A DNA stretch of 64,000 nt from Rhodococcus sp. WMMA185 (GTDB taxonomy: Bacteria > Actinomycetota > Actinomycetes > Mycobacteriales > Mycobacteriaceae), in assembly GCF_001767395.1 (NCBI RefSeq), contig NZ_CP017014.1, positions 3,418,501 through 3,482,500 of the forward strand, read 5' to 3'. Positions 22,091 through 31,083 of this stretch are shown here, one piece after another; positions within the stretch are counted from its first letter, which is position 1; the number at the start of each line of letters is the position of its first letter. The notes under the pieces are model-generated. The model was not told the DNA's origin, did no database searches, and worked only from the letters and a program-made list of their open reading frames with translations. Made by a program: the position numbers and the translations under genes.

Positions 22091-23176
22091 ATGAATGATG
22101 TCGAGTCGCCGCCCGGGCTGCGCGAGACCATCGCCCGACTGGCTCCCGGAACTTCACTTCGCGACGGCTTGGAACGCATTCTTCGCGGCCGAACCGGCGC
22201 CCTGATCATCCTCGGCTACGACGAGCAGGTCGAAGAGTTGTGTGATGGTGGCTTCGAACTCGATGTGGAGTTCGCGCCGACCCGCCTGCGTGAGCTCTCC
22301 AAAATGGACGGCGCAGTGGTTCTGTCCACAGACGGCTCACGCATCGTGCGCGCCAACGTCCAACTGGTGCCGGATCATTCGATTCCGACGGTGGAATCCG
22401 GCACTCGGCACCGCGCCGCCGAGCGGACGGCGCTACAAACCGGCTATCCCGTGGTGTCGGTGAGCCAATCGATGAGCATCGTCAGCGTCTACGTCGGCGG
22501 CATCCGACACGTCATCGACGGACCCGCCACGATCTTGTCGCGGGCCAACCAGGCGGTCGCTACCCTCGAGCGCTACAAGGCGCGCCTCGACGAGGTCACC
22601 CGCCAACTGACAGTGGTCGAGATCGAAGATTTCGTCACTCTGCGCGACGCACTGACCGTAGTGCAGCGCCTGGAAATGGTGCGCCGTGTGTCGGTGGAAA
22701 TCGAACAGGCTGTACTGGAGCTGGGTACGGACGGGCGCCAACTTGCGCTGCAACTCGAGGAACTCGTCGGGGACAACGACGCGGAAAGGGAAATCCTCAC
22801 CCGCGACTACCTTGCCAGCTCCGGACCGGTGCAGAAGGCTGATGTCGAGAAAGTGCTCTCCGCCCTCGACCTGATCACCGATGTAGAGCTTCTCGACCTG
22901 ACAACTTTGGCTTCGGCCTTCGGGTATCCGTGCGCAGTCGAAGCACTGGAGGCCCCCACGAGCCCCCGTGGCTACCGGGTTCTGACCCGGGTGCCGCGTC
23001 TGCAGTTCGACCAGATCCACGGACTCGTAGGGTCGTTCGGAACACTGCAGTCGCTCCTCGCCGCGACTGCGGCCGACCTCGAGTCGGTGGATGGGATCGG
23101 CGGGACATGGGCCCGGCATATTCGGGAGGGCTTGTCCAGGTTCGCCGAGACGTCGATCACGGGCGCCTACGACTGA
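22091..23176 (+). CDS. disA: DNA integrity scanning diadenylate cyclase DisA
   Basis: A 361-residue enzyme making c-di-AMP from two ATP. The DAC domain carries the DGA motif ([12 protein letters not shown]) and the RHR motif ([11 protein letters not shown]). A helical spine follows, with a C-terminal helix-hairpin-helix that binds branched DNA ([17 protein letters not shown]). ATG 22091 ([19 protein letters not shown]) is chosen; the frame is open a further 23 codons upstream without family support. Its 3' end overlaps the convergent GntR gene by 10 bp. Confidence 0.96.
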   Translation: MNDVESPPGLRETIARLAPGTSLRDGLERILRGRTGALIILGYDEQVEELCDGGFELDVEFAPTRLRELSKMDGAVVLSTDGSRIVRANVQLVPDHSIPTVESGTRHRAAERTALQTGYPVVSVSQSMSIVSVYVGGIRHVIDGPATILSRANQAVATLERYKARLDEVTRQLTVVEIEDFVTLRDALTVVQRLEMVRRVSVEIEQAVLELGTDGRQLALQLEELVGDNDAEREILTRDYLASSGPVQKADVEKVLSALDLITDVELLDLTTLASAFGYPCAVEALEAPTSPRGYRVLTRVPRLQFDQIHGLVGSFGTLQSLLAATAADLESVDGIGGTWARHIREGLSRFAETSITGAYD

Positions 23177-23901
23177 CTCCCTCGACCAGGATCGGCCGTA
23201 TCAGACTCTCCAACAATATATTTCAACGTTTCTCGGACTGCATCCAGGTGTTCGGCCATGGCCTGGGCGGCCCTGTCGTAGCTTCCGGATGCGATTCCGT
23301 CCACAATCCGCGCGTGCTCGTCATTCGCCTTCTCTCTTCGGCCGGCGAGTCGATTCAGAGTCTCGGACTGACTGATCAGCGTTTCGCGTATATCGACGAT
23401 CAGCGACTCGAAGACCCGATTCCCGCTCATCTTCGCGATGAGCCCATGCAGCTGCGCGTCCAGCGACACCCATGCCACCGGATCACTCTCGTTTCGCATC
23501 TGATCGACCAGGTCCTGCAGCACTGCAATGTCCTCGTCCGAGTGCCGCTGCGCCGCCCACCCCGCAGCCGGAACCTCCACGTGAGGCCGCGCCTCGACGA
23601 GCTCCTGCGCTTCATAGTTACCGAAGTCCAGATCGCGGGCGATCGTATTGCTGACCACGAACGTGCCCAGGCCCGTCCTCGTCTCGGTGAGCCCGAGTGC
23701 ATGCAAGGAGCGGAGGGCCTCGCGGATCACCGATCGGCTGACACCGTGTCTCGCGGCCAGCGACGCTTCAGCCGGGAGTCGGTCACCGACCGCTAACTCA
23801 CCGGATGTGATCACGTCACGAAGATCCGCGATGACAGCCTCCGCAGCGCTAACTCGCGCAGACGACGGCTGCCTGTCTACCCAGCTGTCAGACAGGTTCA
23901 T
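23167..23901 (-). CDS. GntR/FadR-family (FCD) transcriptional regulator
   Basis: The product is 244 residues, with a winged HTH ([47 protein letters not shown]) and a C-terminal FCD helical domain that usually binds a metal plus a carboxylate. It is divergent from aspA-permease-ansA, so it most likely senses aspartate, asparagine or fumarate and represses that operon and itself. Two GTCTGAC-core sites flank the promoter region. The start is uncertain: ATG 23901 is used, but one operator would then fall just inside the coding region, so a later start is possible. Confidence 0.85.
   Translation of the reverse strand: MNLSDSWVDRQPSSARVSAAEAVIADLRDVITSGELAVGDRLPAEASLAARHGVSRSVIREALRSLHALGLTETRTGLGTFVVSNTIARDLDFGNYEAQELVEARPHVEVPAAGWAAQRHSDEDIAVLQDLVDQMRNESDPVAWVSLDAQLHGLIAKMSGNRVFESLIVDIRETLISQSETLNRLAGRREKANDEHARIVDGIASGSYDRAAQAMAEHLDAVRETLKYIVGESDTADPGRGSQS
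23885..23895. promoter_or_regulatory. Candidate FadR-type operator, copy 1
   Basis: CTGTCAGACAG, an 11-bp palindrome (one central mismatch) with the GT-N3-AC spacing typical of FCD-class GntR operators. It lies at the very 5' end of the regulator gene, consistent with autoregulation. Confidence 0.6.
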
Positions 23902-23990
23902 GCTGACATTGTTCTCACGGGCCCGCGCCGACGTCAACTTTAGGCCCTACCAGGGTTGACGCATCTCAGTGAGCGGGGTAACAATGGCGC

Positions 23991-24001
23991 CTGTCTGACA
24001 G
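23991..24001. promoter_or_regulatory. Candidate FadR-type operator, copy 2
   Basis: CTGTCTGACAG, the exact reverse complement of the copy 106 bp away, in the region between the regulator and aspA. It is placed to block the aspA promoter. Confidence 0.65.
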
Positions 24002-24116
24002 CCTGGCAACTGGATGCCCGGGCTGTTCGATCGAGAAGACCCCACCTGACCGAAACAGGCTCACCGCCGTCGCCTGCCACAGCAACGCTCGTGCAAACCC
24101 ATGTGAGGAAGAATCA

Positions 24117-25565
24117 GTGCCCGAAACGCGAACAGAACATGATTTGCTCGGCGAACGCGAAGTGCCGGCGGACTCGTACTGGGGCATCCACACGCTGCGT
24201 GCTGTAGAGAACTTCCCCATCACCGGTCGGCCGATCTCCACGAACCCGGAACTGATCCGCGGACTTGCGTACGTCAAGTGGGCAGCGGCGATCGCCAACG
24301 AGAAACTCGGCATCCTCGACAGCCGTCGCGCCGAGGCAATCAGTCAGGCGTGCAGCGAGATCGTCGATGGCCGCTGGCACGACGAGTTCGTCGTCGACGT
24401 CATCCAGGGCGGTGCCGGAACGTCGACCAACATGAACGCCAACGAGGTCATCGCCAATCGGGCACTCGAAATCCTCGGGCACGGGCGTGGGGAGTACGAC
24501 ATCCTCCACCCGAACGAGCATGTCAATCTCAGTCAGTCGACCAACGACGTCTATCCCACCGCTATCAACATCGCGACGATCTTCGCGATCGACGACCTCC
24601 TCGACGCGCTTCGGGTGCTTCAGGACGCGTTCGCGACCAAGGCCGTAGAGTTTGCCGACACCGTGAAGATGGGTCGTACCCAACTCCAGGACGCGGTTCC
24701 GATGACGTTGGGGCAAGAATTCACCACCTACTCGGTCATGATCGACGAGGACCGCGCACGACTCGGCGAAGCTGCACTGCTGATCCACGAGATCAACCTC
24801 GGCGCAACCGCGATCGGTACGGGCTTGAACGCTCCGGTCGGCTATGCGGAGGCGGCGTGCGAGACGCTCCGCGACCTCACCGGTCTGCCCCTGGTCCTGG
24901 CCGTCGACCTCGTCGAAGCAACTCAGGACGTAGGTCAGTTCGTTCACCTCTCGGGTGTACTGAAGCGGATCGCGGTCAAGCTGTCCAAGGTCTGCAACGA
25001 CCTCCGGCTGCTGTCCTCCGGACCGCGCGCCGGCCTGAACGAGATCAATCTTCCCCCGGTACAGGCCGGTTCGTCGATCATGCCGGGCAAGGTCAATCCA
25101 GTCATCCCCGAGGTCCTCAGCCAGGTGGCTTTCGAAGTCATCGGGAACGACGTCACCATCACGATGGCCGCGGAATCCGGTCAGCTTCAGCTCAACGCCT
25201 TCGAGCCGATCATCGCACATTCCCTCTCGAAGGGGATGCGCCACTTCGGTGCCGCCTGCCGAATCCTGGCCTCTCGCTGTGTAGTCGGCATCACGGCAAA
25301 TACCGACCTGTTGCGCGCACGAGTGGAGGATTCCATCGGGCTCGCGACGGCGCTCAACCCACACATCGGCTACGCCGCAGCGACCCGAATCGCCCAGGAA
25401 GCTTTGCTTTCCGGCCGCAAGGTCGCCGACCTCGTGATCGAGGCCGGTCTCTTGGACCGCGAAGAACTCGATCGACTTCTCAGTCCCGAGCATCTCGCCA
25501 ACCTGAGGGCGTCGGATCCAGGTCAGCAGGCACCCGCCGCCACCACAGGAGCAACAATCCCATGA
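24117..25565 (+). CDS. aspA: Aspartate ammonia-lyase
   Basis: A 482-residue member of the fumarase/aspartase superfamily, cleaving L-aspartate to fumarate and ammonia. The N-terminus [24 protein letters not shown] and the catalytic-loop signature [12 protein letters not shown] (near residue 320) are diagnostic. [13 protein letters not shown] provides substrate contacts. A GTG start is used. It overlaps the permease by 4 bp (ATGA). With the permease and asparaginase it forms an asparagine/aspartate uptake and degradation route to fumarate. Confidence 0.96.
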   Translation: MPETRTEHDLLGEREVPADSYWGIHTLRAVENFPITGRPISTNPELIRGLAYVKWAAAIANEKLGILDSRRAEAISQACSEIVDGRWHDEFVVDVIQGGAGTSTNMNANEVIANRALEILGHGRGEYDILHPNEHVNLSQSTNDVYPTAINIATIFAIDDLLDALRVLQDAFATKAVEFADTVKMGRTQLQDAVPMTLGQEFTTYSVMIDEDRARLGEAALLIHEINLGATAIGTGLNAPVGYAEAACETLRDLTGLPLVLAVDLVEATQDVGQFVHLSGVLKRIAVKLSKVCNDLRLLSSGPRAGLNEINLPPVQAGSSIMPGKVNPVIPEVLSQVAFEVIGNDVTITMAAESGQLQLNAFEPIIAHSLSKGMRHFGAACRILASRCVVGITANTDLLRARVEDSIGLATALNPHIGYAAATRIAQEALLSGRKVADLVIEAGLLDREELDRLLSPEHLANLRASDPGQQAPAATTGATIP

Positions 25566-27010
25566 CCATCGAGAACAGCCAGGCCGCGGAAGAACTCGAA
25601 ATCATCGCCGACGAGGAAAAGGGATTCCACAAGGATCTCCATCCCCGCCAGATCCAGATGATCGCGATCGGCGGCGCGATCGGCACCGGGCTGTTCCTGG
25701 GCACGGGTGGCAGGCTCTACGACTCCGGTCCGGCCCTGGTCCTCGTCTTCGCCGTCTGCGGAACCTTCGCGTTCTTGATCCTGCGAGCACTGGGCGAACT
25801 GGTCGTGCATCGCCCCACTTCCGGTGCCTTCGTGTCGTATTCGCGGGAATTCTATGGCGAGAAGATGGCTTTCGCCACTGGATGGCTGTACTGGCTGAAC
25901 TGGGCCATGACCGGCATCGTCGATGTCACCGCGGCCGCGCTGTACATGAACTTCTTCAAGAAGTACTGGGCCCCGATCGGGAATGTGGACCAGTGGGTGT
26001 TCGCCTTGGCCGCAGTAGTGCTCGTACTTGGTCTGAATTTGTTGTCCGTCAAAGTGTTCGGCGAACTCGAGTTCTGGTTCGCGCTCATCAAGGTTGTCGC
26101 CCTGGTGGCATTCCTTGGTTTCGGAATCTACTTCCTGCTGTTCGGAACTCCAATCGACGGTCAATCAACGGGCTTCAGCCTGATTGCCGACAACGGGGGG
26201 ATCTTCCCCAACGGGATCCTGCCCGCCATCGTCCTGGTCCAGGGCGTCGTCTTCGCTTATGCGTCAATTGAACTCGTGGGAACTGCCGCCGGGGAAACGG
26301 AGAATGCGGAGAAGGTCATCCCCCGGGCGATCAACACGGTGATCATCCGGCTCGTCGTCTTCTACGTCGGATCCGTTCTGCTGCTCGCGCTGCTGCTCCC
26401 CCACACCGCCTACAGCGCCGGCGAGAGTCCGTTCGTCACGTTCTTCAGCTCCATCAATGTCGAAGGCGCCGACGGCGTCATGAATCTCGTCGTGCTGACA
26501 GCCGCATTGTCCTCACTCAACGCCGGACTCTATTCCACAGGTCGGATTCTGCACTCGATGGCGATGTCTGGCTCCGCGCCCTCGTTCGCAGCGCGAATGA
26601 ACAAGAACGGTGTCCCCTACGGTGGAATCGCCCTCACCGGACTGGTGGCAGCGCTTGGCGTCGGACTGAACGCCATCGTTCCCGACGAGGCTTTCGAGAT
26701 CGTCCTCAACCTCGCCGCACTCGGAATCGTCAGCGCCTGGGCCGTCATCATCTTGTGCCAATTGAAGTTGTGGAAACTCGCGAAGGACGGGGTACTCACC
26801 CGGCCCGACTACCGATTGTTCGGCGCTCCCTATACCGGGTTGCTGACACTGGTCTTCCTCGCAGGCGTCATCGTCTTGATGGCATTCGATCGTCCCGTCG
26901 GAACCTGGACCGTCGCTTCCATCGCAATCATCGTCCCCTTGCTGGTGATCGGATGGTACGGCGCGAGGAAGCGCATCCACGAACTGGCAGACGAACGCCA
27001 CCACGTCTAG
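25562..27010 (+). CDS. Amino-acid permease, probable asparagine/aspartate transporter (APC superfamily)
   Basis: A 482-residue membrane protein of the AAT family, related to AnsP. The cytoplasmic N-terminus is followed by [26 protein letters not shown], the unwound first helix that binds the amino-acid backbone. About 12 hydrophobic segments and the conserved [22 protein letters not shown] follow. The ATG sits in an ATGA overlap with aspA. The substrate is inferred from the neighbours: asparagine for the downstream asparaginase or aspartate for AspA. Confidence 0.9.
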   Translation: MTIENSQAAEELEIIADEEKGFHKDLHPRQIQMIAIGGAIGTGLFLGTGGRLYDSGPALVLVFAVCGTFAFLILRALGELVVHRPTSGAFVSYSREFYGEKMAFATGWLYWLNWAMTGIVDVTAAALYMNFFKKYWAPIGNVDQWVFALAAVVLVLGLNLLSVKVFGELEFWFALIKVVALVAFLGFGIYFLLFGTPIDGQSTGFSLIADNGGIFPNGILPAIVLVQGVVFAYASIELVGTAAGETENAEKVIPRAINTVIIRLVVFYVGSVLLLALLLPHTAYSAGESPFVTFFSSINVEGADGVMNLVVLTAALSSLNAGLYSTGRILHSMAMSGSAPSFAARMNKNGVPYGGIALTGLVAALGVGLNAIVPDEAFEIVLNLAALGIVSAWAVIILCQLKLWKLAKDGVLTRPDYRLFGAPYTGLLTLVFLAGVIVLMAFDRPVGTWTVASIAIIVPLLVIGWYGARKRIHELADERHHV

Positions 27011-27027
27011 CGAAAAGGGGTCCCGTC

Positions 27028-27993
27028 GTGCCCAAGATCGCCGTCGTCACCACCGGGGGCACCATCGCCAGCAGTCAGGACGGGCGCGGCGTGAGCACGC
27101 CCGTGATGACGGGCTCGGATCTGCTAGGTGGTGTCGGGACGGGAACGGAGCTTCGAATCAGGGATCTCATGTCGAAGGACAGTTCGAGTATGTCGTTCGC
27201 CGATATGGATCGTGTACGCGGTGCGGTCGTGGAAGAGCTTCGCGATCCCGATGTCGATGCGGTGGTCGTGCTGCACGGAACCGACACCATGGAGGAGACC
27301 GCGTTCCTCGTCGATCTCCACCATGACGATCCGCGCCCGGTGATCTTCACCGGCGCGCAACGGACCTTCGACCACCCCGAATCCGATGCAATGGCAAACC
27401 TTACGGCCGCAATCACCGCCGGATCGGACCCTGCACTGCGTTGTAGAGGGGTACTGATCGTTTTCGGGGGTGCCCAGCATCGAGCATCGGGCACCCGCAA
27501 AGCCGACACGACGTCACTCGAAGCCTTTCATTCCGTGCATGCCACCGACACTCCACAGCATCGGCTCGATCCGTTGCCGTGGCGCCCCATATCCGGAACT
27601 CGCGTCGACATCGTCGCTATCTACCCCGGCGCGGATCGGGTTCAGATCGACGCGTGCGTGGCAGCCGGGGCACGTGGCCTGGTACTCGACGCACTCGGGT
27701 CAGGGAACGCGAACCCCTCGATCGTCGCCTCCGTCCGGGACTGCGTGGCCGCAAGTATTCCTGTCGCCGTTGCGACCCGGGTGCCTCGGGGCCCGATCGC
27801 CCCCGCTTATGGTGGTGGCGGCGGCGGCCACGACCTCGCCGAGGCCGGCGCCCTATTCTCCACGCATCTCAGAGCAGGTCAGGCACGCGTGCTGCTCGCT
27901 GTGCTGCTCGCCGGACCCGACCGAGATGACCTCGAGAAGGAATTCGACCGACGCTCACGTCTCGACCCCACCCCGGAGATCAGCCGAGGTTGA
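27028..27993 (+). CDS. ansA: L-asparaginase
   Basis: A 321-residue enzyme hydrolysing L-asparagine to aspartate and ammonia. The first catalytic Thr is in VVTTGGTIASS, and the second motif HGTDTMEETAF (near residue 85) carries the Thr/Asp pair. No signal peptide is seen, so it is cytoplasmic. GTG 27028 is chosen; AAAAGGGG lies just upstream and the permease stop is 17 bp before. Its 3' end overlaps the convergent Rv3587c-like gene by 14 bp. Confidence 0.92.
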   Translation: MPKIAVVTTGGTIASSQDGRGVSTPVMTGSDLLGGVGTGTELRIRDLMSKDSSSMSFADMDRVRGAVVEELRDPDVDAVVVLHGTDTMEETAFLVDLHHDDPRPVIFTGAQRTFDHPESDAMANLTAAITAGSDPALRCRGVLIVFGGAQHRASGTRKADTTSLEAFHSVHATDTPQHRLDPLPWRPISGTRVDIVAIYPGADRVQIDACVAAGARGLVLDALGSGNANPSIVASVRDCVAASIPVAVATRVPRGPIAPAYGGGGGGHDLAEAGALFSTHLRAGQARVLLAVLLAGPDRDDLEKEFDRRSRLDPTPEISRG

Positions 27994-28744
27994 ACGGCTC
28001 CGGCACGCTCCGGAGCTGACCCAACTGCCCCACGACCGTGTACGCACCCGGGGCCACGGGCTCACGCTGCGGATCTGGCTGCGTCAGGCAGTCCGGGGCG
28101 GAGGTCGTCCCGGACCAGGTCACGGTGAACTGAGCCTGCTCACCCGGGGCGAGAGAGCGCAGGTCGGGATCGGACTGCGGGTAGCAGTCGATATTGGACC
28201 ACAGACGCACGGCCCCGTCGATCGTGTAGACCAGCACCTGCTGGAGGCCGCTTCCCAGGTCGCGATCGCACTGCTCGGTGCCAATGTTTGTGATGACCGT
28301 GGTGAAAACCGGCTCCTCACCCGCCTGGTATGTCGGCTTGTCGGTCGCCACCTTGATAGCCAGCGACTGATCAGGGCACTGCCCCTCGAGAAGGGGTGGA
28401 ACGGCGGGTGGTGGGTCACTGCCAGGTTCCTCACCACCGGGTTCCCCGCCACTTGGCACTCCACCGCCCAGCGCCCCGGGATTTCCGGGCGACTGCGCTC
28501 CCGCAACACCGCCCCCACTCGATCCACCGCCCGCCGGCGCTGACGCCGTAGTAGTCGTGGTGGGTGAAGCGGACGTTGTCGACGAAGAACTCGCGGCCGC
28601 GGGATTGGCGTCGGAATCGCCGCCACCGCGAACGGAGTTGATCAGAAAGCCGACGAGTAGCAGCACAACGATGACGCCACCGACCGCCAGCGCCCTGCGA
28701 CGCCAGTAAATCTCGGGGGGCAATGGCCCAGTCGGTTCCAGCAC
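27980..28744 (-). CDS. Conserved single-pass membrane protein (Rv3587c-like)
   Basis: A 254-residue protein with an N-terminal transmembrane helix (ALAVGGVIVVLLLVGFLI, residues ~17-36). A low-complexity Ser/Thr/Pro/Gly linker follows (~45-125), then an extracytoplasmic domain with two cysteines spaced like a disulfide (GQCPDQSLAIKV, EQCDRDLG, DCYPQSD). It occupies the slot of Rv3587c next to carbonic anhydrase. The function is unknown; it looks like a tethered beta-sandwich on the outer face. Confidence 0.8.
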   Translation of the reverse strand: MLEPTGPLPPEIYWRRRALAVGGVIVVLLLVGFLINSVRGGGDSDANPAAASSSSTTSASPTTTTTASAPAGGGSSGGGVAGAQSPGNPGALGGGVPSGGEPGGEEPGSDPPPAVPPLLEGQCPDQSLAIKVATDKPTYQAGEEPVFTTVITNIGTEQCDRDLGSGLQQVLVYTIDGAVRLWSNIDCYPQSDPDLRSLAPGEQAQFTVTWSGTTSAPDCLTQPDPQREPVAPGAYTVVGQLGQLRSVPEPFNLG

Positions 28745-28803
28745 AGCGTCAACGGTAGTTCGGTGTCGCGCGGTGAGCGCTCAGCTGGTTCGGCGTGTCG
28801 CGG

Positions 28804-29430
28804 TCAGTCACCGAGCTCACCGATGTCCCCGACCGTTGCCTGCAGCTGCATACGACCGTCAGAGAGCTTGTAGGTAGCACCCGCGATAGCACACTTACCT
28901 TGCTCGACCCGGTCCGCGATGATGCGTGATCTCTGCATCAAGAGCGACCCGGTCTCGACGACGTGGCGCCTCACGAACTCGTCGACCGTAGTCAAGCCAT
29001 CACCACGGCCCATCAGGATCGAGGGAGCCACACGCTCGACGATGCTACGGATGAATCCGTTCGGGACCTTGCCCCCGTCGAGTGCGTCCACGGTTGCCTT
29101 CACTGCGCCGCAACTATCGTGGCCCAGGACGACGATCAGCGGAACGTTGAGGACCTCTACCGCGAACTCGATGGACCCGAGGACGGAGTCATCGATGACA
29201 TGACCGGCTGTGCGGACCACGAACATGTCACCGAGACCTTGATCGAAGATGATCTCGGCGGCGACACGCGAATCGCCGCATCCGAACAGCACAGCAGTTG
29301 GATGTTGCCCCTCGACGAGCTTTGCGCGGTCGGCGATTCCCTGGCTGGGATGGATCACCTCTCCGTTGACGAAACGATCGTTACCCTGTTGCAGGGACTT
29401 CCACGCGGAGGCCGGGCTGGTGTTAGGCAT
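28804..29430 (-). CDS. canB: Beta-class carbonic anhydrase
   Basis: A 208-residue zinc enzyme interconverting CO2 and bicarbonate. The Zn ligands are visible: Cys and Asp in LFGCGDSRVAAE, and His and Cys in VLGHDSCGAVKA. The start at ATG 29430 fits the family N-terminus (SAWKSLQQGNDRFVNGE). The frame is open further upstream without support. The symbol follows its positional counterpart Rv3588c. It is divergent from mutY. Confidence 0.94.
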   Translation of the reverse strand: MPNTSPASAWKSLQQGNDRFVNGEVIHPSQGIADRAKLVEGQHPTAVLFGCGDSRVAAEIIFDQGLGDMFVVRTAGHVIDDSVLGSIEFAVEVLNVPLIVVLGHDSCGAVKATVDALDGGKVPNGFIRSIVERVAPSILMGRGDGLTTVDEFVRRHVVETGSLLMQRSRIIADRVEQGKCAIAGATYKLSDGRMQLQATVGDIGELGD

Positions 29431-29531
29431 GCAGATATTGTGCACCCGCGTCGTTGCGGTTACTTTGCGGGCAGCTCGAACGCCGAAAGTTGTCCGATTC
29501 ACGCGAAGACGAAGGGACTTGTGAAGACGAG

Positions 29532-30410
29532 GTGAGTGTGGACTCCTCCGCTTTGATCAGGTGGTACGAGACGAAGGCCCGGGACCTGCCGTGGCGTCGA
29601 GACGGAGTGACCGCCTGGCACATCCTGATGAGCGAGATCATGCTGCAGCAAACTCCGGTGATCCGGGTTGCGCCCATCTGGGAGGAGTGGGTGCGACGCT
29701 GGCCTGTCCCCTCACTCATGGCTGCGTCGAGCCAGGCCGACGTGCTACGCGCCTGGGGCAAGCTGGGCTACCCGCGCCGCGCCCTGAGACTGCACCAGTG
29801 CGCGGCTGTGTTGGCAACCGAACACGGGGACGTCGTGCCCGACGATGTCGACACGCTCCTCCAACTACCCGGCATCGGTGCCTATACAGCACGTGCGGTG
29901 GCCTGCTTTGCCTATGGACAGCGCGTCCCCGTTGTCGACACCAACGTCCGGCGAGTGGTCGCCAGGGCTGTGCACGGAAGCGCCGAGCCTGCGAATCCGT
30001 CGACCACCCGAGATCTGGCCGACGTGTCGGCACTGCTTCCGCGCACACGCGCGCGAGCGGCCACGTTCTCGGCGGCCCTCATGGAACTCGGGGCCACCGT
30101 GTGCACCGCCCGGTCACCCGAGTGCTCGAACTGCCCCCTGCCGAGCTGCTCATGGGTGGACTCCGGACGCCCAGCACACAACGGCGAGCGCCGGAAGATG
30201 CAGAAGTTCGCGGGCACCGACCGTCAGGTGCGGGGCAAGCTGATGGCTGTGCTGAGGGAGAGTTCCACCCCCGTCGAACGCATCCGGCTCGACGAGGTAT
30301 GGATGGACGACCCGGGCCAACGCGACCGCGCCCTCCACTCGCTGCTGATCGACGGGCTCGTCGAGCAAACCGACAACGGGCTCTTCGCACTCGCGGGCGA
30401 GGGTGGTTGA
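29532..30410 (+). CDS. mutY: A/G-specific adenine DNA glycosylase
   Basis: An approximately 292-residue base-excision repair enzyme removing adenine opposite 8-oxoguanine. The catalytic Glu is in MSEIMLQQTPV. The helix-hairpin-helix plus Asp is LPGIGAYTARAVACFAYG...VPVVDTNVRRVV. The iron-sulfur loop is CTARSPECSNCPLPSC (C-X6-C-X2-C-X5-C). The C-terminal region is short, as in mycobacterial MutY. The start is uncertain among GTG 29532, GTG 29538 and upstream codons; GAGG lies close before. Confidence 0.94.
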   Translation: MSVDSSALIRWYETKARDLPWRRDGVTAWHILMSEIMLQQTPVIRVAPIWEEWVRRWPVPSLMAASSQADVLRAWGKLGYPRRALRLHQCAAVLATEHGDVVPDDVDTLLQLPGIGAYTARAVACFAYGQRVPVVDTNVRRVVARAVHGSAEPANPSTTRDLADVSALLPRTRARAATFSAALMELGATVCTARSPECSNCPLPSCSWVDSGRPAHNGERRKMQKFAGTDRQVRGKLMAVLRESSTPVERIRLDEVWMDDPGQRDRALHSLLIDGLVEQTDNGLFALAGEGG

Positions 30411-30533
30411 TGCCGGATCCCTTCTCGTGCGAGCGGTTCGGAGTACGAACCGCACATCACCTCAAGGGGCATGCATCGAAGCGCATTGCGGCTTTGAACG
30501 CGAACGAGGCCGGTGAGCACTAACGTCGAGACC

Positions 30534-30944
30534 ATGTTCACTACCGAGATCGAGATCCGCACCGGCGCTGAGCCCGTCGTCCACGATTTGACGCGAGAGA
30601 TCAAGAAGTTCCTCGTAGCGGCTGAGGGGGACAACGGCCTGCTGCACATCTGGGTACCTCATGCGACTGCCGGGCTGGCCGTTATCGAGACAGGCGCCGG
30701 GAGCGACAGCGACCTGATCGCAGCCATCGGCGAACTCCTTCCGCGTGACGACCGCTGGCAGCACCGGCACGGCAGCCACGGGCACGGCCGCGACCACGTG
30801 CTGCCTGCGTTCCTGCCGCCGTATGCGTCGGTCCCCGTTGTCCACGGATCCCCGGTTACCGGAACCTGGCAATCTGTATGCCTCGTAGACACAAACATCG
30901 ACAATCCGGTTCGGCGTGTTCGTTTCAGCTTTCTCGCCGGCTGA
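30534..30944 (+). CDS. YjbQ/UPF0047-family protein
   Basis: A 136-residue member of the small UPF0047 family (E. coli YjbQ), described as having a weak thiamine-phosphate synthase activity. Family landmarks are LLHIWVPHATAGLAVIETG, a His-rich segment (WQHRHGSHGHGRDH) and GTWQSVCLVDTNID. ATG 30534 is chosen; GTG 30513 is an alternative. The physiological role is unsettled. No thiamine gene is adjacent. Confidence 0.85.
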   Translation: MFTTEIEIRTGAEPVVHDLTREIKKFLVAAEGDNGLLHIWVPHATAGLAVIETGAGSDSDLIAAIGELLPRDDRWQHRHGSHGHGRDHVLPAFLPPYASVPVVHGSPVTGTWQSVCLVDTNIDNPVRRVRFSFLAG

Positions 30945-31037
30945 CTGAGTCGGGTGTCGGGTACCAACCAGGATCACGAGATCGGTTGCGGCGTAATCAG
31001 TCACGGCGCTCTCGGTTGACCCCTCTCAGCGTTCGGC

Positions 31038-31066
31038 CGCCCGGCGCACGGGAGATGCGCCGGGCG
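31038..31066. terminator. Hairpin between two convergent genes
   Basis: An 11-bp GC-rich stem (31038-31048 with 31056-31066) and a 7-nt loop lie between the YjbQ-like gene and the convergent secreted-protein gene. It lacks a T-run but is well placed as a bidirectional terminator. Confidence 0.55.
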
Positions 31067-31083
31067 ACTGGAGTGCGGCCGGG

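Noticed and set aside
24278..25561. Long in-frame extension upstream of the permease start, giving a 910-residue frame
   Set aside because: This stretch is an alternate frame of aspA; the family N-terminus begins at 25562 in an ATGA overlap.
30410..30523. 37-codon ORF in a TGATG overlap with the mutY stop
   Set aside because: No recognisable protein, and it is too short to support without conservation data.
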